NCBI RefSeq assembly: GCF_019391655.1
Contig: NZ_JAHXPQ010000004.1
Coordinates: forward strand, 186,001 to 250,000
Direction: 5' to 3'
Origin: Mucilaginibacter rivuli
Lineage (GTDB): Bacteria; Bacteroidota; Bacteroidia; Sphingobacteriales; Sphingobacteriaceae
DNA length: 64,000 nt
Part shown: in pieces, positions 37,628 to 45,671 of the stretch
How positions within the stretch are numbered: position 1 is the stretch's first letter
Layout: the number at the start of each line of letters is the position of its first letter
Made by a program: the position numbers and the translations under genes
The notes under the pieces: model-generated
What the model was told of the DNA's origin: nothing
Seen by the model: the letters and a program-made list of their open reading frames with translations, nothing else
Databases searched by the model: none

Positions 37628-38171
37628 AAGAAAAACTCAAAAGATTGAAGGAGATGGGAATGTTCAAGCCCAAAACTACATTGCTAATCAATATAATTCA
37701 TTTGTAAATGATGATTTAACAGAATTAACAATTGTCGATGAATTATTACAACATATAAAGGAAAATGCTAAAAGGGATATTCCTAATGCTTCATCTATTA
37801 ATGAAAAATTCGTGAAAATTGATAAGAAAATATCTATTAATTTCAAACCTGAAGAACAAGCAGGAATAAAAACATTGTTTACGTATGCTTTTTCTAAGAT
37901 TTCATTAATTGAGGAAAGAATAGGTAATATGGACTCTGATGATCAAGCATGCTTGCATTCACATTTTTTAGGTATGTATTTAGAAAACAAAGCAAACGGC
38001 CTTACCCCATTACAAAACCTAACAGAGCTTTTCAAAAAAACCACACCAGCCAATAGGTCTTCCGATCCCAAATACACATCATTTGCTCAATCAATAATTT
38101 TATTTTTCTTCGATGATTGCACCATTTTTGAAAAAACACCAGAAGAAGTTATTCAATTAAAATTATTGTAA
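37620..38171 (+). CDS. Putative ABC-3C effector component, 183 aa
   Basis: The protein opens MTERKTQKIEGDGNVQAQN, with the GDGN motif, followed by a helical region (residues about 40-100) and a C-terminal part (FAQSIILFFFDDCTIFEKTP) resembling the conserved C-terminal domain of ABC-three-component effector proteins, where a (F/Y)xFDxC-IFEK-like stretch is typical. No enzymatic motif is visible between. It overlaps the upstream gene by 8 bases and stops directly before the next ATG, so it is the second gene of one operon. The assignment depends on context plus the C-terminal motif. Confidence 0.6.
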   Translation: MTERKTQKIEGDGNVQAQNYIANQYNSFVNDDLTELTIVDELLQHIKENAKRDIPNASSINEKFVKIDKKISINFKPEEQAGIKTLFTYAFSKISLIEERIGNMDSDDQACLHSHFLGMYLENKANGLTPLQNLTELFKKTTPANRSSDPKYTSFAQSIILFFFDDCTIFEKTPEEVIQLKLL

Positions 38172-38405
38172 ATGCTTATACCAAGTAAACATGAAAATTT
38201 AGAGTATAACTTACTTGTTATAGGATCTGATATACTGAGGATACTCAGGACTGGCAATCACAATATTGAAGAACTTTTTCAAACAATCAAAAAATACGCT
38301 AGTGAAATTTCACTAGATAAAATTTTGGATTGCATATTATATTTATGGTTATGTGAGTTTGTAATTGTAGAAGATAATGTTGTCATACTAAATAGAAACA
38401 ACTGA
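38172..38405 (+). CDS. ABC-3C middle component, 77 aa
   Basis: The 77-residue protein opens MLIPSKHENLEYNLLVIGSD, and ILRILRTG follows. An M(L/I)xP(S/T)KH(x)n(L)LxxGxxILxxL opening is what I recall for the small ABC-3C middle component of the MC6 kind. The remainder is helical, ending DNVVILNRNN. It begins on the base after the preceding stop codon and is followed after 5 bases by the ATPase gene. Middle components are thought to connect the ATPase to the effector. It is a winged-helix-like adaptor by inference. Confidence 0.7.
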   Translation: MLIPSKHENLEYNLLVIGSDILRILRTGNHNIEELFQTIKKYASEISLDKILDCILYLWLCEFVIVEDNVVILNRNN

Positions 38406-38410
38406 ACATA

Positions 38411-40195
38411 ATGTATTTAAAGAAGATTTTTTCTGAACCAAGTGGTTTGTTCCCCCCTGTTGATTTTATCAATGGAGTAAACTTTATATTTGGTAAAAAG
38501 GAAAATGAAGTTACTCCAAAACATTCTCTTAATAGTATAGGTAAATCTACATTTTTAGATTTAATAGACTTTTGTTTATTAGCGTCTTACAAAAAAATAC
38601 ATAATCCTAGATTATTAGCTGCACATGACATTTTAAGTGGTTATGAAATCGTATTAGAGTTTTCTATCGAAGAAACAGTTTATCGATTGACTAGAAATGT
38701 TGATGAGCCACAAATTGTACATTTTGGCTCACCTGATAAATTGGAAAAATATGACCTTGAAAATCTTAAGCCTATTTTAGGGGATTTAATCTTTAAAAGA
38801 AAAGCTTATTCAGGTTTTTTTAACCCTAAATGGTTTAGACCCTTAATAAATTTTTATACAAAAATCCAAAAGTTTAAAAGAGAGCAATTCTTAGATCCTA
38901 TAAAATACATCAAAGAAATTAGTGAGCTAGAAATTAATATATTTCAGTTTTATTTACTCGACCTTAATGACAAATTATTAATAGATAATTATCGTCATTA
39001 TGGTGAGTACAAAAAAATCGTACCGGCATTACAACAGGTGAGAAAACTTATTTCAGAAAAGTATGATTTAACTAATATAAAACAAACCAATGAAAGTATT
39101 TCAAAATTAAGGCTTGAAATAGTTCGACTTGATGAGGCAATTCAAAAATTTGAATTGATGGATCAATATCGTAATTCTGAAGATGAAGCTAACGAACTTA
39201 CTTTTAAAATTAAAGAATTATGGCTCCAGAATTTTTCCGAACGAAAGAAAATTGACCAATACGAGGAAAGTTTTAAAGTGCCTGATAAAATTAGTACTAC
39301 TAAAATTAAAAATATATACTCTCAACTTTCGGAAAACTTTGGTATTCAGGTAAAAAAATCACTAGATGATGCAATAAAATTCAGAGATAAACTATCTGAA
39401 TCTCGGCGAAATTTTTTATTAGAAGAAATAACCAATATAAATATAAAAATCAAAGAGAGAGAAATTGAAATAAAATTATTAGAAGATCAAAGAGCCAAAA
39501 TTTTAGGCTTTTTAGCTACTCAAGACGCTATAAAAGATTTTACAGAAGCATATTCAATTGTTAATCTTAAGAGAGCACAATTATCAGATTTGGAATCCAA
39601 TGTAAATGTAATTAATGAATTGGATAATGAAAAAAGTCAAATTGAAACTGAGATAGTAAAGGTAAAAGGGGAAATTATAAATCAAGTTAATGATATTAAT
39701 AACATATCTAAGTCAATAATTGATTTGTATAATCTATTTATGGAAATATACAATACAATATACATTAACAATAAAAACCAGTCTAAATTCTCAATATCTT
39801 ACAACAACAGGAAAAAACAAGTTGTTGAAATAAATGTAACAACGCCAGACATGTTTGGTAAGGGCAAAAATCAAGGTAGAACGTTAATATATGATCTATT
39901 TATTTTAATCTTAAACATGAGTAAAGAGTCTAATTTTCCACGATTTTTAATTCATGATGGAATTTTTGACGGGGTAGACAAATCTCATTTCTTAGCAGTT
40001 GATCAATATTTAACGAGTCTCGCCAATCGAGGATACCCTATTCAATACATAACAACAATTAACGAAGAAGGTACATTAACTGATAAATTTGGAGAGCAAA
40101 GTTCAAATTACGATCCAGCCGAAATAGAAAAAAGAGCGGTACTCGTTTTATCTAGTGAGAATAAACTCTTTAAGAAGGATTTTGATAACAATTAA
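38411..40195 (+). CDS. DUF2326 ABC-type ATPase of the ABC-3C cassette
   Basis: The 594-residue protein has a Walker A at residues 39-47 (SLNSIGKST) and a Walker B-like FLIHDGIFDGVD (512-523). Between them lie long coiled-coil helices (about 200-450), as in Rad50/SMC-type ABC ATPases. The MYLKKIFSEP opening and VNFIFG plus the C-terminal FPRFLIHDGIFDG are characteristic of DUF2326 proteins. They serve as ATPase sensors of ABC-three-component systems, proposed from comparative genomics to act in biological conflict. The cassette is strikingly AT-rich (10 of 60 G+C in 39421-39480, against 36 of 60 in 36961-37020), suggesting horizontal transfer. Confidence 0.85.
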   Translation: MYLKKIFSEPSGLFPPVDFINGVNFIFGKKENEVTPKHSLNSIGKSTFLDLIDFCLLASYKKIHNPRLLAAHDILSGYEIVLEFSIEETVYRLTRNVDEPQIVHFGSPDKLEKYDLENLKPILGDLIFKRKAYSGFFNPKWFRPLINFYTKIQKFKREQFLDPIKYIKEISELEINIFQFYLLDLNDKLLIDNYRHYGEYKKIVPALQQVRKLISEKYDLTNIKQTNESISKLRLEIVRLDEAIQKFELMDQYRNSEDEANELTFKIKELWLQNFSERKKIDQYEESFKVPDKISTTKIKNIYSQLSENFGIQVKKSLDDAIKFRDKLSESRRNFLLEEITNINIKIKEREIEIKLLEDQRAKILGFLATQDAIKDFTEAYSIVNLKRAQLSDLESNVNVINELDNEKSQIETEIVKVKGEIINQVNDINNISKSIIDLYNLFMEIYNTIYINNKNQSKFSISYNNRKKQVVEINVTTPDMFGKGKNQGRTLIYDLFILILNMSKESNFPRFLIHDGIFDGVDKSHFLAVDQYLTSLANRGYPIQYITTINEEGTLTDKFGEQSSNYDPAEIEKRAVLVLSSENKLFKKDFDNN

Positions 40196-40217
40196 TTCTT
40201 CGCAAAAGCACTTCCCT

Positions 40218-40315
40218 CCCAACAATTTTCCGTATATTGTAAGCTATGCAAAAACCAAAACCTTGCGGGGTAATGGCGCATGTGTACTTTGAAATAGTTC
40301 TTACTTTATCCCCCC
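40218..40315 (+). repeat. About 100-bp dispersed repeat, copy 2
   Basis: This is the second copy of the 4525-4623 element: the same three conserved blocks in the same order, separated by diverged linkers. It starts 23 bases after the ATPase stop. Confidence 0.85.
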
Positions 40316-40640
40316 TTTTTGAAGAAGAGGCAAGAATCGAGAATCAAGATGCAAGACTGAAAAGGTCGGTTTGAATCTTACTTTATCCCCCCCTTTGAAG
40401 AGAGGCAAGAATCGAGAATCAAGATGCAAGACTGAAAAGGTCGGTTTGAATCTTACTTTATCCCCCCTGCCTGATGGTTACCTGTCGCGCAGAGGTTGCT
40501 TCGTGCCTCGCAATGACGCGGTGGTTATGGGCTGGCGGTTTGAGTCTTACTTTATCCCCCCTGCTTTGAAGAAGAGGCAAGAATCAAGACGGCAGAGGTA
40601 AATAAATGAGGTTCGTATAAATCCTACTTTATCCCCCTTC
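40301..40640 (+). repeat. Irregular tandem array with five TACTTTATCCCCC units
   Basis: The core occurs at about 40301, 40378, 40453, 40547 and 40623, giving spacings of 77, 75, 94 and 76 bases. Three inter-unit segments share GAGGCAAGAATC and AATCAAGA parts. Unit 1 is also the tail of the 40218 element. Confidence 0.85.
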
Positions 40641-40676
40641 AAACCAAACAGTCCAGCCAAGCGTATATGTGTTACT

Positions 40677-41678
40677 ATGTTTAAACATGCTACGTTTACG
40701 CGCCTGGTGGCGGTTTTGGGGTTGGTGGTTTTGGTGGGACAGGGAGTTAGGGGGCAGTCGGTAGTGCAGCCTGTGACGGATGGGTTGGATACCATAGGCA
40801 ACAGCACCAGGGCTACCCGGATGATCAACCAGCGGTTTGATGAGATCTATTTGCAAAACGCGCGGGTGGCCACTTTTGGTAACGAGTACGGGCACCCGGT
40901 ACCCACCCAGCTGGTTGCCGACCTGACGGGTAATTTTGTGCTGTTCAGTACGCCTAAGTCGCGCTTTGGGTTCATCTTCAACCCAAGGGTAAAGCTGAGG
41001 TTGCTAAGTACGCAGGGGGCGCCGGTGAAGTCGCCAAGCTATATGCCGGGGGGCACGCTGTACTACAGGTTGAACAGGGATTATAACCGGGCGTCGTTTT
41101 TGTCGCTGGCGTATTCGCACCACTCCAACGGTGTGCGGGGGCCAACGCTGAATGCCAACGACACCTTTAATACGGATAGCGGCAAGTTTACTACCAACTT
41201 TTACACCATTGCCTATACCAACGGCCACAGGCAATACCATGATAAACTGATAAGCGACCGTTACGAAACCCTGGGCCTGGAGCTGCACGCCGCTTTGATA
41301 GGTCAGGGCTATACACCCCCGTTAAAAGACAAGTATGGCTTTGTGCGGCTGAATGGCAGCTGGATGTACAACCTATCGCGCGCGCGGCCCGATGATATTG
41401 ACCCGAAGAGCAAAGTGTATGATAACTGGATGCGCCTGCACATTGAGTTTATGTACATTTTAGATACCTATGCCAACTACAGCCTTACCAATGTGCAAAA
41501 GCGGCTGAACATTAGCGCCATGTACTATTACCAGCTACCCTTTATGCAGAATATGGCGCTAATGCTGGGTGGTGGGTACAGGGGGCAGGATGATTATAAT
41601 ATGTCGTTCCAGGATAGTTATGGGTATTTGAGTGTTGGGGTGGCAGCTGGGGTGAGTTTTGGGTTTAAACATAAGTAG
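40677..41678 (+). CDS. Outer-membrane protein with phospholipase A1-like HxSNG motif
   Basis: The 333-residue protein has a signal peptide (about 1-26, ending GVRGQ) followed by alternating outer-membrane strands. LAYSHHSNG places H148 and S150 in an HxSNG motif like that of outer membrane phospholipase A (HDSNG in E. coli OMPLA, with H142 and S144). A following N174 in FTTNFYTIAY could be the third triad member (N156 in OMPLA), but its spacing is 12 residues longer. OMPLA hydrolyses phospholipids that misplace into the outer leaflet. I propose OMPLA-like function with moderate certainty; it could be an unrelated barrel. Flanked by repeats on both sides. Confidence 0.5.
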   Translation: MFKHATFTRLVAVLGLVVLVGQGVRGQSVVQPVTDGLDTIGNSTRATRMINQRFDEIYLQNARVATFGNEYGHPVPTQLVADLTGNFVLFSTPKSRFGFIFNPRVKLRLLSTQGAPVKSPSYMPGGTLYYRLNRDYNRASFLSLAYSHHSNGVRGPTLNANDTFNTDSGKFTTNFYTIAYTNGHRQYHDKLISDRYETLGLELHAALIGQGYTPPLKDKYGFVRLNGSWMYNLSRARPDDIDPKSKVYDNWMRLHIEFMYILDTYANYSLTNVQKRLNISAMYYYQLPFMQNMALMLGGGYRGQDDYNMSFQDSYGYLSVGVAAGVSFGFKHK

Positions 41679-41980
41679 GGTGCGCTATGCCCGCGCGGGG
41701 GCTTGTTACTTTTTCTTGATAAAAAGTAACCAAAAATCAAGTCAGTAAAAAGGCTTCTTTTCGCACATGGCCATGCCGCACAAAGCCCGGAAAACCTGGG
41801 CTGCAACCTTTTGCCGCGTTTGCGCTCATAGCCTGCGCTTCAGGCAAAAATTGCTATGCCCTACAGCCGCACAAGCCATCATTGTTTTCCATGCTTTTGG
41901 CCGAAGCTGCTTTACTGACAAGAGAAGAAGATTGGTTCAATTTACACATATGCACATTCCCGCATTTGCACATTGGAAAT
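41679..41980. other. 302-bp repeat-filled intergenic region
   Basis: Apart from copy 2 of the roughly 238-bp repeat (41683-41919), only about 60 AT-rich bases remain before the stop of the converging gene. I see no gene or clear terminator other than the hairpin in the repeat. Confidence 0.7.
41683..41919 (+). repeat. Roughly 238-bp dispersed repeat, copy 2
   Basis: This copy matches 35624-35861. Its hairpin stem is GTTACTTTTT/AAAAAGTAAC, one base pair longer than copy 1 and changed on both strands so that pairing is kept. It starts 5 bases after the stop of the OMPLA-like gene. Confidence 0.85.
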
Positions 41981-42550
41981 TTAGAACTTCAGCTTAAAAT
42001 GCTCATCCGCTTGTTGGGGGCGGTTGAAGGCGAGGCCGAGGTAAAAGAGATCGGCGGTGACATTGATATTGGGATGGGTTTTGAGCTGTTCCCAGCATTG
42101 TCGGGCGGCGGCATCAGCATAAATGTTGGTGGCGATGATGATGGTGCCGGGCTTAAGTGTTTCGGGGATGATGGTGTTACCGGCATCGCATATCAGGCAT
42201 TCGGTTGATTGTGTTGATAGTTGACCCCAATTGATCTGTTGGGTATTTGGAATGGCTTGTTGCAGGTATTGGCGGGTAGCATTATTCACGTTATCGGCTA
42301 CAGCCAAAGTAGCGGGGTTAAAATATTGCAGCAGGCGATACAGCAGGCGGTTTACCTTTTGGGAGTTTGGGCGGGTATTGTTGGGCGGGGTATTCCGGGT
42401 AGCGCTTTCGATCTCGTTGTAAGCCGGTTTATCGGTAAAATCGTAAACAATTTCGTCGAGCAATTTGTAAATATATGGAGAGTGCAGGCCATGCCTGTTT
42501 TTAGCGGATATGCGGTGCCGGAGGTAATCAATAGCTAAAAACAGTTTCAT
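41981..42550 (-). CDS. Degenerate SAM-methyltransferase-like protein
   Basis: The 189-residue protein starts MKLFLAIDYLRHRISAKNRH, with GLHSPYIYKLLDEIVYDF following, an opening I associate with a Bacteroidota family of class I methyltransferases. In the position of motif I (normally E/DxGxGxG) it reads LAVADNVNNATRQYL, with no glycine loop, so SAM binding is doubtful. Length is shorter than the usual family size of about 250. An upstream ATG (42580) is possible but overlaps the divergent gene region. It converges on the OMPLA-like gene across the repeat. The protein may be decaying or may have a new role. Confidence 0.5.
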   Translation of the reverse strand: MKLFLAIDYLRHRISAKNRHGLHSPYIYKLLDEIVYDFTDKPAYNEIESATRNTPPNNTRPNSQKVNRLLYRLLQYFNPATLAVADNVNNATRQYLQQAIPNTQQINWGQLSTQSTECLICDAGNTIIPETLKPGTIIIATNIYADAAARQCWEQLKTHPNINVTADLFYLGLAFNRPQQADEHFKLKF

Positions 42551-42619
42551 GCGGGTGTAAAAATAGGGCAAAGCTTGCAATATCAGGCAAAGCTTGGTAA
42601 ATTAGTAGTGGAGCGCGAT

Positions 42620-43498
42620 ATGATAGACGACAAAGAGATAACATCACTGATAAAACTGCTTGACGACCCTGATGCGGAAATATATGAGCATGTTCACGAT
42701 AAACTGGTATCGTATGGCAGCGAAGTGATACAATACCTCGAAAACGCTTTTGGCGAAGCCTTTGATGCCATACAGCAGGAGCGTATTGCTAATTTAGTGC
42801 ACGAGATACAGTTTGGCATTGTAAAGCAAGAACTGGAACTGTGGTACCTTGGCGGTGCTTTCGATCTGTTGCAGGGGGCGCTCATCATCAACAAATACCA
42901 ATACCCCGATCTGGATGATCAGAAGGTTATTAACTACCTGGAATCGATAAAGCGGGATATCTGGTTACAGATGATGTATGACGGCAGCCCGAGCGACCAG
43001 GTAAAACTGATAAACCATGTATTTTACAGCATATATGGCTTTAATGGTAACACCACCAACCATAATGACCCGCAGAACAGCTACCTGAGCCAGGTGATAG
43101 AAACGAAGAAGGGCAACCAGATATCGCTGGCTATTATCTACTCCATCATAGCGCAAAAGCTGGATATTCCGATATATGGCGTTAACCTGCCGCAGCATTT
43201 TATACTGGCCTATATTGATGAAACACGCCAGAGCGAGATAGATAACGGCGTGCTGTTTTACATTAACACCTTTAATAAGGGCTTCGTATTCGGTAAGCGC
43301 GATGTGGACCAGTTTTTAACTACACTTAACTTAACATCCGAGCCTCAATATTATGAGCCATGCTCGAATGTCGAAATCATTAAACGGGTACTGCGTAACC
43401 TTATCGGCAGTTATGATAAACTGGGTTCGGTTGAAAAGGTAAAGGAGCTTAACCAGTTGCTGGAGCTGCTGCAGCGGGATGTGAACCGCAATGGTTAA
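42620..43498 (+). CDS. SirB1/transglutaminase-like protein
   Basis: The 292-residue soluble protein has an N-terminal helical region (IDDKEITSLIKLLDDPDAEI) and a transglutaminase-like core (Transglut_core2) with GNQISLAIIYSIIAQKLDIP, VNLPQHFILAY and FYINTFNKGFVFG. The catalytic Cys position (S/C in the GNQISLA helix) is a Ser here, so peptidase/transglutaminase activity may be lost. The C-terminus has a helical repeat. It is 69 bases from the divergent methyltransferase-like gene and 9 bases before the VOC gene, so the two may be co-transcribed. The start ATG at 42620 was chosen because the family region begins there. Confidence 0.8.
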   Translation: MIDDKEITSLIKLLDDPDAEIYEHVHDKLVSYGSEVIQYLENAFGEAFDAIQQERIANLVHEIQFGIVKQELELWYLGGAFDLLQGALIINKYQYPDLDDQKVINYLESIKRDIWLQMMYDGSPSDQVKLINHVFYSIYGFNGNTTNHNDPQNSYLSQVIETKKGNQISLAIIYSIIAQKLDIPIYGVNLPQHFILAYIDETRQSEIDNGVLFYINTFNKGFVFGKRDVDQFLTTLNLTSEPQYYEPCSNVEIIKRVLRNLIGSYDKLGSVEKVKELNQLLELLQRDVNRNG

Positions 43499-43507
43499 TG
43501 TGATGAT

Positions 43508-43882
43508 ATGCGTTTAAACCAGGTAACCGTTTCGGTAAGGGACATAGAAAGATCGGTAAGCTTTTACCAAAGCTTAGGTCTTCAGCTTATTGTTAAAGCC
43601 CCGCATTACGCACGGTTTTTATGCCCCGATGGCGGCTCAACATTCTCTATCCACTATACTGATAAATTGCCCGAAGGCGCCGGTATCTGGGTGTATTTTG
43701 AGCATGACGACCTTGATAATTATGTAGGGCAGCTTATTGCAAAAGGCATCATATTCGAAGAACAGCCTACTGACAAGGACTGGCTGTGGCGCGAGGCAAG
43801 GTTAAAAGATCCCGACGGCAATCAGCTCATTATTTATTACGCAGGCGAGAACAGGATAGATCCGCCATGGAAGATAAGGTGA
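43508..43882 (+). CDS. VOC/glyoxalase-superfamily protein
   Basis: The 124-residue protein has the VOC fold: MRLNQVTVSVRDIERSVSFY with a possible metal ligand region, then LGLQLIVKAPHYARFLCP, and at the C-terminus WREARLKDPDGNQLIIYYAG, where the Glu/Asp of the second half usually coordinates the metal. The metal-binding His common to glyoxalase I is not conserved at the first position. The reaction is unknown. It follows the transglutaminase-like gene closely (9 bases). Confidence 0.85.
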   Translation: MRLNQVTVSVRDIERSVSFYQSLGLQLIVKAPHYARFLCPDGGSTFSIHYTDKLPEGAGIWVYFEHDDLDNYVGQLIAKGIIFEEQPTDKDWLWREARLKDPDGNQLIIYYAGENRIDPPWKIR

Positions 43883-43944
43883 GCCTGATGTCCCATCAAT
43901 AAACAACCCATTCGCACCTCTGATATCTGCCCTCTTACTTGCTG

Positions 43945-45597
43945 CTACTTTATCACCTGCTCAATAGGCACGCCAATATTTCCGTTAGGAGTTTGGATGT
44001 GCAACAAGGCAGATACCGTTGGCGCAATATCCGTCATGTGGGTTGATTGATTGGTGTGCCCGTGCTTGATACCCCAGCCCATAAACAATAATGGGATGTG
44101 AGTGTCATATGGGTTCCAGGTGCCGTGGGTGGTACCCGTTGTGCCGTGCCCGTCAAACCAGCCTGATTTTAATATAATCTGGATGGCGCCGCTATGCTCG
44201 GCATTGTAGCCGTTAATAATGCGCATGCGTAATGCCTCGGGTATTGTTGCAGTTTGCACAGCCTGCATATCAACAGCATAGGCTACACCGGCTTGCTTCT
44301 TTAAAAACTCAATGCAATCTTGCTTCAGGGCATATTCGCTTATTTTTTTATCGGCAATGGCGGCATAGTTAAAGTTAACCTGGTAATTCATCAGGCTAAG
44401 CACCAGGTTCTTTACCTCGTATTTATTGGCCAGATAATCATTAAGGCTTTTGGTAATATCGCTAATTGGCCATACTCCTGCCGGGATACCGTGATCGTTT
44501 AAAAAAGCAGTATTATGTGCGGCACCATGATCGGCAGTTAAAAATACGGTATAATTACCTTTACCTATTGTGCTGTCGAGATAGGTAAAAAAGCTGCCCA
44601 GGTCGCGGTCAAGGCGCAAATACGTATCTTCGGTTTCAACAGCATTAACGCCAAACTGATGCCCCACATAATCTGTTGATGAAAGGCTTACCGCTAAAAA
44701 GTCGGTTACAGTGGTTTTGCCCAATTTTTCGTTTTCGATGGCTGCTTTGGCCATATCCAGCGTAAACGAGTTGCCATAAGGGGTGGCACGGATAGTGCCA
44801 TAGCTACCGCCCGAAGTTTTAACCGGGAAAGTAGGCGCATCGGCACCTTTAAATTTACCCTCATATTTGGGGCTGTTATCTTCGGTACTTTGCAGGTAGG
44901 TATTAACGGGATATAGGGTGTTCCAGTCCTGCTTTAAATATTGGGCAACTAATTTTTTGTCGTTGAATTTTTTAACCCAATCAGGCAGGTCGGTCATATA
45001 ATAAGTACTGCTTATCCAGTTGCCCGATACATCATCAAACCAATAAGCTGCGTTTGCGGTGTGGCCTGCAGGTAATATAGCACCACGATCTTTCAACGCT
45101 ATACCAATAACTTTCGATCGGAAATTGGTAGCCAGGCGCAACTCATCTGTAACAGTGCTCACCCATAAATTGCGTGGCGACATTTGCCCAGCCGCGGAAG
45201 TGCTGCCAACAGTAGCAACCGTAGCGTCATCAGTACAGTAAATAGTTTTGCCTGTAGCCTGAATAATAAAATCATTAGCGGCAATGCCGGTTATTGAAGG
45301 CACCGAACCTGTATAAACACAAGTATGGCCCACTGCTGTAACTGTAGGAACATAATCAAGGTTGGTATTATCGCAACTGAAACCCTCATTCAATAAGCGT
45401 TTAAAACCTGTAGCCTGGTAACGATCATAATAACGGAACAGGTAATCCCAGCGCATTTGATCGACAACTAAACCTATAACCAATTTAGGGCGCACTATTT
45501 GAGTAGCGGCGGCAGGTGCGGTAGCAGCTTTTTTAGTTTGTGCTGAAGTGATTGCAGGTACAAGTAATAAGGCAGTTAACAGGTGTTTTATTTTCAT
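43945..45597 (-). CDS. PafA-like alkaline phosphatase
   Basis: The 550-residue secreted enzyme has a signal peptide (about 1-20, MKIKHLLTALLLVPAITSAQ). The nucleophile is T87 in DYVPTVTAVGH, and N108 lies 21 residues later, the spacing seen between T79 and N100 of PafA. Further metal-binding sites are FLTADHGAAHNTAFLNDHG and HGTWNPYDTHIPLLFMGWG. PafA is a periplasmic phosphate-irrepressible phosphomonoesterase of Bacteroidota that frees phosphate from organic sources, including in the presence of phosphate. The start at 45597 is preferred over 45612 because the signal peptide then begins at its own Met. Confidence 0.88.
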   Translation of the reverse strand: MKIKHLLTALLLVPAITSAQTKKAATAPAAATQIVRPKLVIGLVVDQMRWDYLFRYYDRYQATGFKRLLNEGFSCDNTNLDYVPTVTAVGHTCVYTGSVPSITGIAANDFIIQATGKTIYCTDDATVATVGSTSAAGQMSPRNLWVSTVTDELRLATNFRSKVIGIALKDRGAILPAGHTANAAYWFDDVSGNWISSTYYMTDLPDWVKKFNDKKLVAQYLKQDWNTLYPVNTYLQSTEDNSPKYEGKFKGADAPTFPVKTSGGSYGTIRATPYGNSFTLDMAKAAIENEKLGKTTVTDFLAVSLSSTDYVGHQFGVNAVETEDTYLRLDRDLGSFFTYLDSTIGKGNYTVFLTADHGAAHNTAFLNDHGIPAGVWPISDITKSLNDYLANKYEVKNLVLSLMNYQVNFNYAAIADKKISEYALKQDCIEFLKKQAGVAYAVDMQAVQTATIPEALRMRIINGYNAEHSGAIQIILKSGWFDGHGTTGTTHGTWNPYDTHIPLLFMGWGIKHGHTNQSTHMTDIAPTVSALLHIQTPNGNIGVPIEQVIK

Positions 45598-45671
45598 TGA
45601 GATAAGGGTCAAGCGCCCAAATATCCGTAATGAAATTGAAAAGCATATAACGTCAATGTTAACATTTCAGA

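Larger units (their letters stand above)
40196..40676. other. 481-bp repeat region after the ABC-3C cassette
   Basis: No supported gene lies here. The region contains the second copy of the 4525-4623 repeat and five TACTTTATCCCCC-containing units. A short open frame (40371-40601) is made of repeat units and is not credible as a protein. Confidence 0.7.

Noticed and set aside
40301..40640. Tandem repeats considered as a CRISPR array
   Set aside because: Units vary in length and spacing, inter-unit DNA is itself repeated, and there are no cas genes nearby.
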